Assembly (NCBI GenBank): GCA_963764345.1 | Contig: CAVXSF010000018.1 | Coordinates: forward strand, 124,001 to 188,000 | Direction of reading: 5' to 3' | Length of the DNA: 64,000 bases | From: DASQZK01 sp963764345 | GTDB taxonomy: Bacteria > Bacteroidota > Bacteroidia > Bacteroidales > GCA-2748055 | Part shown: positions 25,170 to 34,884 of the stretch, in pieces | Layout of the letters: each line of letters begins with the position of its first letter | How positions within the stretch are numbered: the first letter of the stretch is position 1 | Position numbers and translations under genes: made by a program | The notes under the pieces: model-generated | Told to the model about the DNA's origin: nothing | The model's database searches: none | The model's input: the letters and a program-made list of their open reading frames with translations, nothing else

Positions 25170-27152
25170 ATGAATTCCAGGGAGAACCTTGTATATACTA
25201 TTAAAGACAAATGCAGAGTATGTTATACCTGCGTGAGGGAATGTCCTGTCAAAGCCATTAAGATCATCAACGGGCAGGCCGAAGTGATTAGTGAACGTTG
25301 CATTGCCTGCGGGAACTGTACGAAGGTTTGCAGTCAGGGTGCCAAGGTCTTTAAAAATACAGTATCACAGGTAGAGAACCTACTCTCATCCTCCGTTCCG
25401 GTTTATGCTCTGGTTGCTCCCAGTTTCGTAGCTGAATTCGGTGAAATGAATGATTACAGGTTGCTGGTCGGCATGGTCAGGGCTTTGGGATTTGAGAAGG
25501 TATTTGAAGTATCCTTCGGGGCTGACCTGGTAGCGGAAGAATACAGTAAACTCCTAAGCCAGGGGACGGGCCGGGGATATATCTCTTCAGACTGCCCGGC
25601 TATCGTAGCATTCATCGAAAAATACCATCCCGATATTATGGAAAATCTCGCCCCGGTGGTTTCACCGATGGTTGCCATGTCACGATACCTGAGGATGGTT
25701 CATGGCGGTGATTTCAAACTGGTGTTTATTGGTCCGTGTATCGCTAAAAAGAATGAGTCGGATGAAGTAGATGAGAAGATTACCTTTGTAGAGTTGCGGG
25801 AGATGTTCGACAGTCACAATGTTCACCTGAACGGTGTAACCCCCGTTTCTTTTGATCCTCCGACAGGGGGACGAGGAGCCATGTTCCCCGTAAGCCATGG
25901 GCTGCTTGAGACGGTCAATATCGCCGATGATGATCTTCGCCATAACGTGATCGTAGCCGAAGGAAGGGAAGATTTCCAGGAGGCTGTCAGGGAGTATGAA
26001 ACAGGATCTGTCGAATCGGAACACCTCGAACTGCTGTGTTGCTCAGGATGCATCATGGGTCCGGGCACTACGAAAAACGGGAAGAAACATGCGCGTGTCG
26101 CAAGGGTGATCAGATATGTAAGGGAGAAGTACATTGATTTTGACCATGAAGCCTGGGAGGAGGCCAGGGCCGGAAGCCGGAATCTTGATCTGCGACGTTC
26201 ATTCCAACGCGACGATCAGCGCATTGCCGATCCCTCTGAAGACGGGATCGATGAAATCCTTCAGGCGATGAACAAATACGCCCCGGCTGACCATTTGAAC
26301 TGTGGCGCCTGCGGCTATGATACCTGCCGGAACCATGCTATTGCCATCAAGAAAGGGCTGGCGGAAACTGAGATGTGCCTGCCGTATACCATTGATAAGC
26401 TTCATCACTCGATTGAAGAACTTGGTATTTCCAATGAAAAGCTGATGTCGGTGCAACAGGTGCTGAAGCAGACTGAAAAGCTGGCGCACATGGGGCAGCT
26501 GTCGGCTGGCATTGCACATGAACTCAATAATCCGCTGGGGGTGGTCATCATGTATTCAAATATCCTTCTGGAAGAGTATGCCAATGAGCCGTCGCTTCAC
26601 GATGATCTGCAGCTGATCGTTGAACAGGCGGAACGTTGCAAGGTGATTGTGGGCGGTCTGTTGAATTTTGCGCGGAAAAACCAGGTAAATTACCGTGAAA
26701 CGGACCTGAACGACCTGGTACGATTATCCGTAGCTTCGGTCATCATTCCCGGAAGTATTCGTATCAGGGTAAATAACAAGCTGACCAATCCGTTTGCCGA
26801 AACAGACCGGGAACAGATGGTACAGGTCATCTCCAACCTGATCAAAAATGCCGTTGAGGCCATGCCGGGTACCGGGGAGATAAAGATAAACCTGGAAGAG
26901 GCCGGACGTGATGTCAGTATCTCTATTAAAGATAGCGGGAGCGGCATCAATGAAAATGATTTGCAAAAAGTGTTTGAGCCCTTTTTTACCACCAAAGGGA
27001 TAGGAAAAGGTACCGGACTGGGGCTGGCTACCGCTTATGGGGTAGTGAAGATGCATAAGGGGAAAATCAGTGTGACATCCAATGCCAATCCAGCCGACGG
27101 ACCTACTTTTACTAAATTTGTCATTCGGTTGCCAAGACACAGACCGGTTTAA
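25170..27152 (+). CDS. HydS fused to a histidine kinase, putative H2-sensing kinase
   Basis: The 660-residue protein has two [4Fe-4S] motifs (CRVCYTCVRECP, CIACGNCTKVC), an H-domain with all four H-cluster ligands (Cys142 in SSDCPA, Cys190 in GPCIAKK, Cys290 and Cys294 in CCSGC), and a CX2CX4CX16C motif (Cys378, 381, 386, 403). A HisKA domain follows with phospho-acceptor His450 in GIAHELNNPL, then a HATPase domain with the N-box NLIKNAVEA, G1 DSGSGI and G2 GTGLGLA. The proton-transfer Cys is Asp141. It should sense H2 or redox state and phosphorylate the receivers encoded directly downstream. This is a group C-type sensory hydrogenase. Confidence 0.9.
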   Translation: MNSRENLVYTIKDKCRVCYTCVRECPVKAIKIINGQAEVISERCIACGNCTKVCSQGAKVFKNTVSQVENLLSSSVPVYALVAPSFVAEFGEMNDYRLLVGMVRALGFEKVFEVSFGADLVAEEYSKLLSQGTGRGYISSDCPAIVAFIEKYHPDIMENLAPVVSPMVAMSRYLRMVHGGDFKLVFIGPCIAKKNESDEVDEKITFVELREMFDSHNVHLNGVTPVSFDPPTGGRGAMFPVSHGLLETVNIADDDLRHNVIVAEGREDFQEAVREYETGSVESEHLELLCCSGCIMGPGTTKNGKKHARVARVIRYVREKYIDFDHEAWEEARAGSRNLDLRRSFQRDDQRIADPSEDGIDEILQAMNKYAPADHLNCGACGYDTCRNHAIAIKKGLAETEMCLPYTIDKLHHSIEELGISNEKLMSVQQVLKQTEKLAHMGQLSAGIAHELNNPLGVVIMYSNILLEEYANEPSLHDDLQLIVEQAERCKVIVGGLLNFARKNQVNYRETDLNDLVRLSVASVIIPGSIRIRVNNKLTNPFAETDREQMVQVISNLIKNAVEAMPGTGEIKINLEEAGRDVSISIKDSGSGINENDLQKVFEPFFTTKGIGKGTGLGLATAYGVVKMHKGKISVTSNANPADGPTFTKFVIRLPRHRPV

Positions 27153-27169
27153 TATAAACACATCACGTC

Positions 27170-27571
27170 ATGAAGAGAAAAACCATTTTGGTCGTTGACG
27201 ATGATTATGATTATTTGTTCCAGGTAAAATTCTTACTTGAGAACTGGGGCTATTAGGTTGTCACCGCTGAAAGCCAGCGTGAGGCAGAGAACATCATCAG
27301 TCGTATGAAGCCCGACCTGGCCATTCTCGATCTGATGATGGAAAATGACGACAGCGGATTCATCCTCAGCTACAAACTTAAAAGTCGTTATCCCGATGTG
27401 CCGGTGATTATTGCCACTGCCGTTTCAGCCGAAACAGGTATGTCTTTCAGCCTCAGTTCGGATGAAGAAAAAAAGTGGATAAGAGCTGACCTGTATCTTG
27501 AAAAAGGGGTCAGACCTGATCAGCTTAAACAAGGAATAGAGAACCTATTAAATAAGAATGGAATCACTTAA
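27170..27571 (+). pseudogene. response-regulator receiver domain with an in-frame TAG
   Basis: The frame encodes a single receiver domain of 133 residues: MKRKTILVVDDDYDY at the start, the phospho-acceptor Asp in AILDLMME, and the conserved Lys in YLEKGV. Codon 29 is TAG (27254-27256) within NWGY-stop-VVTA, where a sense codon is expected. The rest is undamaged, so either the stop is a consensus error or the gene was recently inactivated. It lies 17 bases after the HydS-kinase and overlaps the next regulator by 14 bases, so it is the natural first phosphate acceptor. Confidence 0.75.
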
Positions 27572-28676
27572 ACTTCTCGTTGTTGATGATGAACCGGGCA
27601 TCCGCTCCGGCGTCCTCAGGATCCTGTCGAAGCATAGCGTGAGCTACCCCTTCATGGATGAGGATTATACCTTTGAATGCCTGGAAGCAGCCACCGGTGA
27701 GGAAGGTATCGAAATTATCGACCGTGAAAATCCGGATATCGTATTGCTCGACAATAAACTTCCGGGCATCACCGGTATGCAGGTCCTCGACTATATACGC
27801 CTTAAGAATATCGACATCATGGTTGCCATGATCACATCCTATGCCTCCCTGGAAATAGCTGTCAAAGCAACAGATGACGGTGCCTGCGATTTCATTCCCA
27901 AACCTTTTACTCCCCAGGAATTAAAATCATCCGTCGATAACCTCACTAAACAACTCTTCCTGAAACGGATCACCCGTAAAATGAAAAATGAGGGAAAGAA
28001 GATCCGTTACCAGTTCGTTTCCATCCTGTCACACGAACTGAAAGCGCCTCTGAACGCCATTGAAGGATATCTGAACATCATGAAAAACAAACAGGCAGGC
28101 GAGAGCATAGAAGATTACGAACAGATGATAAGCCGGTCGCTCGACCGCATTCAGGGTATGAGGAGCCTCATCATGGACCTCCTCGATTTTACAAAGATCA
28201 GGCTCGAGAAAAAGACAGAGAAAATCGTAAAAGTCAATCTTAAAAAACTTGCACGCGATGCAATTAGTACTATAAAACCGTATGCTATTCAAAAAAATGT
28301 TATTTTTACCCTCGATGCTCAGGATGATGTTGTGATTGAAGCAGATCCAAATGATATGGAGATCATATTTAACAATTTGATGTCCAATGCTGTTAAATAC
28401 AACAAGGATGGAGGAAGAGTTGATGTTATCATCCTCAGAGATACTGAACAACTAACCATCAAGGTGAAGGATACGGGAATAGGGATGAGGCAGGAGGATG
28501 CCGCCCTTTTGTTTAAGGAATTTGTAAGAATTAAAAACGAAAAAACAAAGCATATAGCGGGAAGTGGGCTGGGATTATCGATTGTCAGAAAAATCACGGA
28601 ACTTTATCACGGCAATATCAGCGTGGAAAGTGTCCCTGACGAAGGAAGTGTATTTACCGTTCATTTGCCTGTTTAA
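27558..28676 (+). CDS. hybrid response regulator-histidine kinase
   Basis: The 372-residue protein starts with a receiver domain (LLVVDDEPG, phospho-acceptor Asp in IVLLDNKLPG, Lys in FIPKPF), followed by a HisKA domain with His in SILSHELKAPLNAIEGY near residue 160. A HATPase domain follows with the N-box NNLMSNAVKYN, G1 DTGIGM and G2 GSGLGLSIV. There are no membrane segments, so it is cytoplasmic. Its position after the HydS-kinase and receiver suggests a phosphorelay; the final output (no DNA-binding domain in any of these proteins) is not visible. Confidence 0.88.
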   Translation: MESLKLLVVDDEPGIRSGVLRILSKHSVSYPFMDEDYTFECLEAATGEEGIEIIDRENPDIVLLDNKLPGITGMQVLDYIRLKNIDIMVAMITSYASLEIAVKATDDGACDFIPKPFTPQELKSSVDNLTKQLFLKRITRKMKNEGKKIRYQFVSILSHELKAPLNAIEGYLNIMKNKQAGESIEDYEQMISRSLDRIQGMRSLIMDLLDFTKIRLEKKTEKIVKVNLKKLARDAISTIKPYAIQKNVIFTLDAQDDVVIEADPNDMEIIFNNLMSNAVKYNKDGGRVDVIILRDTEQLTIKVKDTGIGMRQEDAALLFKEFVRIKNEKTKHIAGSGLGLSIVRKITELYHGNISVESVPDEGSVFTVHLPV

Positions 28677-28712
28677 CCTTAACACCAGACTTTGCAAAAA
28701 CACAAAGCCTTG

Positions 28713-29352
28713 ATGAAAACAACAAGATTACCGGAAAAAACAGTCGAACGCCTTAGTGAATACAGGCGGACACTTTTCAATTGTCTTGCCCAGGGCAAGA
28801 CCCACATTTACTCTCACGAACTTGCTGAATTACATAATATCACGGCTGTACAGGTTCGCCGCGACATTATGTTTATCGGTTACAGCAGCATGCAGAGAAA
28901 GGGCTATGATGTCCGTGAGATGATAGATGTGATCGGTAAGATCATCGATTCGGAGGAGGGACTTAATGTCGCTGTCATCGGAATGGGTAACCTTGGGAGG
29001 GCCATTACTCATTATTTCATGGGTAAGCGTTCCAAGCTTAATATCGTAGCGGCCTTTGATGTAGATCTCTCTAAGATCGACAGGGTGATCTCCGGCGTCA
29101 AATGTTTTTCCATGCAGCGATTGTCCGAGATCGTCAGGGAGATGGACATCTCCATCGCTTTGCTGACCGTTCCGGCCGATGCTGCCGGCGATACCACTGA
29201 AAAACTTGTACTGGGCAGGGATCAAAGGTATACTTAATTTCACAACCATGCCTTTGAATGTGCCGTCCGATATCTATCTTGAGGAGTACGACATGATCAC
29301 TTCCCTCGAAAAAGTCGCCTATTTTGTAAAGATCCACAGCAACAATTCCTGA
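28713..29352 (+). CDS. rex: Rex, NADH/NAD+-responsive transcriptional repressor (one frameshift)
   Basis: The N-terminal winged helix (LPEKTVERLSEYRRTL, then ITAVQVRRDIMFIGY) and Rossmann domain (VAVIGMGNLGRAI) are those of Rex. The frame breaks at 29213-29215, where one extra G lies in GGG; removing it restores KLVLAGIKGILNF and the conserved C-terminus ending YFVKIHSNNS at TGA 29350-29352. A TTG 21 bases earlier is a possible start, but the ATG at 28713 fits the family. Rex represses fermentation and hydrogenase genes when NADH is low, and tandem Rex-like operators precede both hydrogenase loci. The break may be a consensus error. Confidence 0.85.
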
Positions 29353-29391
29353 GAAAATGATTAATTTCGGCGTTTAAATTCAGCCGGGATT

Positions 29392-30339
29392 ATGAAGGTA
29401 TACCACAGTCTTGAGGAAATCGGAGTATTGCGAAATCCCGTTGTGACCACAGGAACATTCGACGGCGTTCATATCGGTCACCTGGCTATCATCAGCCGGC
29501 TTAGGAAACTGGCTCACGATATGGGAGGCGAATCGGTGCTGATCACCTTTCATCCACACCCCCGCAGGGTCCTTTATCCCGAAACCAAAGGCCGCGATCT
29601 GATGATGATCTGTTCGCAAAAGGAAAAGATCGAACTCCTCGAAAAAACCGGTCTCGATCACCTGGTCATCCTCGAATTTACTCCTGAATTTTCCCGAATC
29701 ACCTCTCACGATTTCGTGGAGGATATTCTTATCGGCCGGCTCCATGCCCGCGTGGTCGTCGTCGGCTTCAACCATCATTTCGGCCATCAGCGCCAGGGAA
29801 ATTTCGAATATCTTTATAATCTCAGCCGTGATACATCATTTTGAGGTCGAAGAGATCCCGGAACAGGACATCCAGAATGAGAGTGTCAGTTCAACCAGGA
29901 TCCGAAAAGCGATCTCACGAAGGGAATATTCAGAGGGCAAATGCATATCTCGATCATTATTACACCATCAGCGGAACTGCTGTCAACCCATACCTGTGCA
30001 TTCCGATCTGCATATGGCATTCCTGTTTTCAGCCTTGCATTGATGATAATACCAAGCTTATCCCTCCCGACGGCGTCTATGCCGTAAGCATTCATAAAGG
30101 GAAACTCGCAGATCAGGGGAATGCTGAGTGTTCAGGATCAGGCAGTGACTAACAACTGTCTAACCCTTCGAAAACCGATGGAATTCCATCCGTTTGAGCA
30201 ATGCAGAGGAATTTGAAAGGGGAATATTACCATCAGTTTTCATAAGAAGATCCGTGATGCATTTCCTTCAAAAGACCCGGTACTGTTGAAACGACAGCTC
30301 GAACAGGACATTCGTGCCGTGGAGGAACTGATATTCTGA
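29392..30339 (+). pseudogene. ribF: riboflavin kinase/FAD synthetase RibF, several frameshifts
   Basis: The N-terminal FMN adenylyltransferase domain is clear: TTGTFDGVHIGHLAI, ITFHPHPRRVL and the segment ending GNFEYLYNLSRD. The frame breaks at 29839-29842 (one T too many), again near 29920, and more heavily in the riboflavin-kinase domain. The pieces SSTRIRKAIS, LIPPDGVYAVSIHKGKL and the C-terminus FHKKIRDAFPSKDPVLLK are still readable in different frames. RibF makes FMN and FAD and is normally essential and single-copy, so heavy consensus error is more likely than real loss unless another copy exists. Confidence 0.75.
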
Positions 30340-30379
30340 TTGAGCCCGGATATTACCCCGGGTAACCCGGCCGGTCGCC

Positions 30380-31073
30380 TCAGGAAATGATGAGCGCTGT
30401 AATTTCTTTCTTCAGGGATCTCAGGTCGGTGTTCTCCTTTTTATCGTAAAGCCTGACCAGCCCCAGGGGAGGCGTTCCAAGGATGATGATCCGGTCCCCG
30501 AGTGTAACTGCTTCATCTACATCATGTGTCACAAAAATCACCGTCCGGCGGATCATTATTCCACAGATCCATGAATTGACGGGTAAGGTCGTTCCTGAGT
30601 TTAAGGTCCAGGGCTTTGAAAGGTTCGTCCAACAGGATCACTTCAGAATCGAATGAAAAGGCCCTTGCCAGCGACACCCGTTGCTTCATCCCGCCACTGA
30701 GTTGTTTGGGATAATAGTCGCGGAAGGATTGCAGCCGTACGCGGGTAATATGATCATCGATCCTGTTCTGCAGAGCCGTCCCTTTCATCCGGTCTTTCAG
30801 GACGAAGGCAATATTTCCCTGAACCGTCTTCCATGGTAAAAGCCTGGGATCCTGGAAAACATATGACATTGGCCTGCCCGGGAAATCACTGCGGTCCCCG
30901 CCATCGGCTGTTACCGTTCCGCTGATGATATTCAGAAGGGTGGTTTTACCGCAGCCTGAAGGTCCTAAGATACAATTGATCCGGCCGGAGAGAAAATTTA
31001 CCGACAGATCGGTGAATACGTTCAGCTCTCCGTAATTCTTTGTGATATGGTTCAGTGAAAGCTTCATTTCCAT
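30380..31073 (-). CDS. SsuB/TauB-like ABC transporter ATP-binding protein (one frameshift)
   Basis: The protein has Walker A GPSGCGKTT, the Q-loop FQDPRLLPW, signature LSGGMKQR and Walker B VILLDEPF, the pattern of nitrate/sulfonate/taurine importers. A frameshift near 30546-30551 (one extra C/G) is followed in the next frame by VIFVTHDVDEAVTLGDRI and a proper end at 30380. It overlaps the end of the permease gene by 10 bases. The substrate cannot be read from sequence; sulfonates, nitrate or thiamine precursors are the usual options for the family. Confidence 0.82.
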
Positions 31074-31817
31074 TTTACGATGGCAGTTTCGGTTTTCCTG
31101 ATGATCAATTCAAAAAGATAGCTGATGGCAATGGCGATAATGGTCCAGGCTATCAGTTCGTTCACCTGGAGGAAGATCCGGGCATTCTGCATCTGGGTAC
31201 CAATACCCGAACGTGGCTGGCTGAGGACTTCACCAATGATGATGGCCCGCCAGCCAAAGCCCAGCGCATTGGAGATCCCGCTGGTGAGATAGGGAATGAT
31301 GGACGGGATATAGATATCTTTCAGGATTCCGTGACCGGCTTACACGGTATGTCCTGGCCATTTCAACCAGTTCGCTGTCTACATTGCGGATCCCTTCGAT
31401 GACATTGACCGTGATCACCGGGAACATAGTAAGAATGGCGATGAACACGGGGACCTGCTGGTTGCCGAACCAGATGATGGCAAGGAGGATCAGGGAGATA
31501 ACCGGGGTTGACCGGATGGTGACCAGGAGCGGGTTGATAAACAGGAAAAAGGAGCGGTTAAGTCCTGCCGGAATGCCGATAAGCATGGCCAGTACCATGG
31601 AGATGACAAAGCCTGCCAGACCGCGGAGGACGGTGACGCTGAGTGAGGTCCAGAAACCGGGTAGCAGGAAGACCTGGCCGGTAGCAACAAGAGTATTGAC
31701 CGGTGACGGGACGATTTGTTCCGATCTGCTCAGTAGCGACACGACTTCCCATACCAGCAGAAGGAAAGCGATGCCGGCTAAACTAATGAGTCTGTTCTTT
31801 GTAATAAAATTTTTCAT
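31064..31817 (-). CDS. SsuC-like ABC transporter permease (one frameshift)
   Basis: The permease has about six hydrophobic helices and the family EAA-loop region VEMARTYRVSRSR followed, after a frameshift at 31329-31330 (one extra C), by KDIYIPSIIPYLTSGISNALGFGWR. With the extra base removed the frame reaches TGA at 31064-31066. I chose the ATG at 31817 (MKNFITKNR), inside the overlap with the upstream binding-protein gene. It would form the membrane channel of the importer. Confidence 0.8.
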
Positions 31818-32768
31818 CAGGCATGCTGCCGCCAAGGATTAAGGGATTAAAGGTATAAAAGACTTTGAAATATTCCTCAATGCCTTTTCTGTCGTTCCAT
31901 GCTTCGCTGTAGTGAAGGTTACACCGGGGGACAGATGCTGCTGCCATCCCTGTGTCGGGTAGGATGCCGTATTTGACTATGAGCGGTGCCGCCTGAATCG
32001 GGAAAGGTATTCACCCATTTTATAGACTCTTTAAGTTCCGAGAGGTACCATGACAACGATCGTGGGATGTTCTTCGCAGCAAAACTCTTTTTAACCAGAA
32101 GTGCAGTTTGTGCAAAAGGAATGCTGATCGCCGAAAAGCTTGATCCACTCATGATTGAAATCGATGATCGGATGCACGGCAGGATTTTTTTTCATGACCA
32201 TAGACACCATCGGTTCGGAGATAACACCCAGATCAGCGATTCCGGCGGCTATGGCATTGGCCAGTTCGATATGCGTGGGGAATGAATAATCCAGGGTCAT
32301 ATCTTTATCGGGATCGAGGCCATTACGTTCAGCCAGGTACCGGAACATGATATCAGGCGTCATGCCCCTGGCCATGAGACTACACCTTTTTCCCTTTCAG
32401 ATCTTTCCAGGTCCGGATGGTGGTGTCGGTACCAAAAAGGTATAACGTACCCCATACCGGAACCGCCGCCAGGATGTATTCATGCGTTTTATTGTAAAGC
32501 AGGGCTCCCATGGTTGAGGGCAGAACGGCAAAATCCACCGATCCTTCCATGATCATGGCCATCACCAGGTCCGGCTCATTGCGGATGATGAATTGGTGTT
32601 GACTATGAGCTGTCGGGTGAAGGCCTGTCCATCGATCATCTTTATCATCGCCATGGCCGACGGTCCTTTAAGGGTGGCGGTGGTGATAATATGATTTTCC
32701 CCGCTTTTTGACCTGCATGAAGAAAGGATGAAGAAAAGGGAGATGAAAAAGAAGAAAAGATGTTTCAT
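31783..32768 (-). pseudogene. SsuA/NMT1-like substrate-binding lipoprotein, several frameshifts
   Basis: The gene begins with a lipoprotein signal (MKHLFFFFISLFFILSSC). Periplasmic-binding-protein segments follow in different frames: LKGPSAMAMIKMID, GSVDFAVLPSTMGALLYN, GTDTTIRTWKDLKGKKV, PDIMFRYLAERNGL and LANAIAAGIADLGVISEPMVSMVM. The end, FNPLILGGSMPDEKFYY, stops at 31783-31785 and overlaps the permease start by 35 bases. At least three indels separate these pieces. It would deliver the ligand to the adjacent permease. Decay and consensus error cannot be told apart here. Confidence 0.75.
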
Positions 32769-32872
32769 ATCGTAATTTAAAAATCCCCCCAAAATTACAT
32801 TAACCGGATGGTTTGTGCAACCGGAAAACGGGATTGGAATGGAATTGGGATGGGAATATAATTTTTAACGTA

Positions 32873-32896
32873 GAGACGCCCAATTTGGGCGTTCTC
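32873..32896. repeat. interspersed GAGACGCCCAA inverted repeat
   Basis: GAGACGCCCAA and TTGGGCGTTCTC form a near-perfect hairpin around a single T, in the gap 32769-33062. The pattern TAGAGACGC...GCGTCTC is a familiar dispersed palindrome in Bacteroidota intergenic DNA. It is preceded at about 32830-32858 by a degenerate TGGAAT-type simple repeat. I see no gene in this gap. Confidence 0.45.
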
Positions 32897-33062
32897 GTAA
32901 ATCCCCGCACTCGTGCCCGTTCACATCCGCCATACCGCCACGTACCGAATGCTCCGACCAGAGCACGTCAGTAACATCAGCCCGACCACCCCTGTAAAAA
33001 ATAAATTTTGTCAATTCAAAAAAAAGTGTATAATGTGAGAATATTAAACCAAAATCAAAATT

Positions 33063-33517
33063 ATGCTTAACATTAAAAAGTACGACGAAGAACATTTACC
33101 CGGCGACAATGAAAAAGAATCTATAGTTAGCTTTCTCTTATGAACATCTCGAACAATATGGGGATAAAAGACCCGATATTGAAAGGGCTGTCGACTATGC
33201 ACTCAACCTGAGAAAATCCTTCGGCGGTTTTATTCTTACCGCTACGAATGACAACAAAATGGTAGGTGCTGTCGTTGTGAACGGAACAGGGATGGAAGGA
33301 TATATTCCCGAGAATATTCTTGTATACATTGCCACACATAAGGTGTCGAGGGGAAAAGGAATAGGCAAAAAGCTGATGGAAGAGAGCCATTGATGAGGCC
33401 AGATGGTGATATCGCCCTGCATGTTGAACCCGATAATCCGGCCCGTTTTCTTTATGAAAAGTACGGATTTACCAACAAGTATCTTGAAATGAGGTATAAA
33501 AGAGGAAAAACGCATAA
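33063..33517 (+). pseudogene. GNAT-family N-acetyltransferase, frameshifted
   Basis: Three frames together give a GNAT protein of about 150 residues: MLNIKKYDEEHLPGDN, then FGGFILTATNDNKMVGAVVVN, the acetyl-CoA loop VSRGKGIGKKLMEE (RGKGIG matches the Q/RxxGxG/A motif), and DNPARFLYEKYGF near the end. Frameshifts occur near 33140, 33388 and 33405. The likely stop TAA at 33515-33517 abuts the ATG of the racemase gene, so the two genes would be coupled. The acceptor is unknown. Confidence 0.7.
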
Positions 33518-34595
33518 ATGGCATATATCACACTTAATACCGGAAAGCTTAAAGAGAACTACCGGCACCTCGACAGGCATTTTTAAAGAAGCCACAGGAT
33601 CAAATGGTCTGTGGTAAGTAAGCTTTTGAGCGGAAACATCCTTTTTCTGAAAGAATTGTTGACCCTCAAACCAGAGCAGGTTTGTGATTCAAGGGTTTCC
33701 AACCTGAAAGACATTAAGACGCTTGATCCTTCAGTTGAAACCATTTATATCAAGCCACCTCCCAAACAATATATGAAGGCGGTGGTCGAATTTGCTGATA
33801 TCAGCCTGAACACGGAGTATGAAACCTGAGACTGTTGTCTGAAGAAGCCCGCAAGCAGGGTAAGTCCATAAGGTTATCATCATGATTGAGATGGGAGAAC
33901 TGAGGGAAGGCGTCATGAGGGAGGATTTCATTGATTTTTTCTCGAAAGGTTTTCGAATTGCCCAATATTGAAGTGGTGGGGATCGGGACCAATCTGACCT
34001 GCCTTTATGGTGTGCTGCCAAACCAGGATAAGCTGATCCAGCTCGGTCTTTATGAACAACTCGTTGAAGCCAGTGTTCAATAAGGAGATCCCTTATATGT
34101 CGGGCGGTTCCTCGGTAACCATTCCGCTTATACACCAGGGCATCCTCCCCCGTCCATAAACCATTTCAGGGTGGGAGAGACCCTGTTTCTTGGAACAAAT
34201 GTTTACGACGGAAGCGTCTACGAGGATATGCATAACGATGTATTCAGGTTTTTTACCGAGATCATTGAACTGACCGAGAAACCAAGGGTGCCCAAAGGTG
34301 AAATGGGAATGAACGTGGAAGGGGAAAGTTTCGAATTCAATGAAGAGGATATTGGGAAAACTTCATGGCGGGCCATTGTCGATATGGGTCTCCTCGATGT
34401 GGATGAAAAACATATCAGTCCTGTTGATGAAGATGTTGGAGATGGTTGGTGCGAGTTCAGATATGTTCGTAATTGACCTTGGTGAAAACCCGCAAAAATT
34501 ATAAAGTGGGCGATATCATCGAATTCAAGATGGATTATATGGGAGTGGTCCGTATTCTGAATTCGAAATATATTGAAAAGAGGATGGTGAGGTAG
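33518..34595 (+). pseudogene. alanine/ornithine racemase-like PLP enzyme, frameshifted
   Basis: The pieces match the PLP-dependent alanine/ornithine racemase family in order: MAYITLNTGKLKENYRHL, KLLSGNILFLKELL, VCDSRVSNLKDIKTL, VVEFADISLNTEYET, IEMGELREGVMREDF, VGIGTNLTCLYGVLPNQDK, SGGSSVTIPLI, FRVGETLFLGTN, EIIELTEKPRVPKGEMGMN and MDYMGVVRILNSKYIEK. Breaks lie near 33580, 33830, 33945, 34080 and 34450. The total length of about 355 codons is normal for the family, so each break is a small indel, not a deletion. Conservation of every motif argues for recent damage or consensus error. Confidence 0.75.
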
Positions 34596-34611
34596 GAAAG
34601 CAAGAGACAGA

Positions 34612-34867
34612 GATGACCAAGGAAGAGGGAGTACGGGAAAAATAATTCTGCTGATAAAATTGGGTGGTGGGCAGTTATCAAAGGATCTTTCAAAGCACCT
34701 GTTGATTTAGGGGGAAGTCCTTATGGGTTCAATGTTGTGGCATCAAAGTTAATCCCAAGGGCATCCCTAAAAAAATGGAGATAAGGATGAACGTCCGGTC
34801 ATGCTTCATTTTAACCCAACCCAGGTCAACATATTCCTATTACAATGGTTGAAGTAAAAGAAGGTTA
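34612..34867 (+). pseudogene. unrecognised small gene, broken by indels
   Basis: Coding-like pieces run in changing frames: KGSFKAPVDLGGSPYGFNV, then IKVNPKGIPKKMEIRMN, then PITMVEVKEG ending at TAA near 34867. The codon use and the run of plausible residues suggest one small protein of about 85 residues with three or more indels. I do not recognise a family. Confidence 0.35.
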
Positions 34868-34884
34868 AATTACAGTATTGAATT

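Noticed and set aside
27254..27256. TAG as a recoded codon (pyrrolysine or selenocysteine)
   Set aside because: No recoding machinery or structure is visible, the position is not catalytic, and several other genes nearby show sequence damage.
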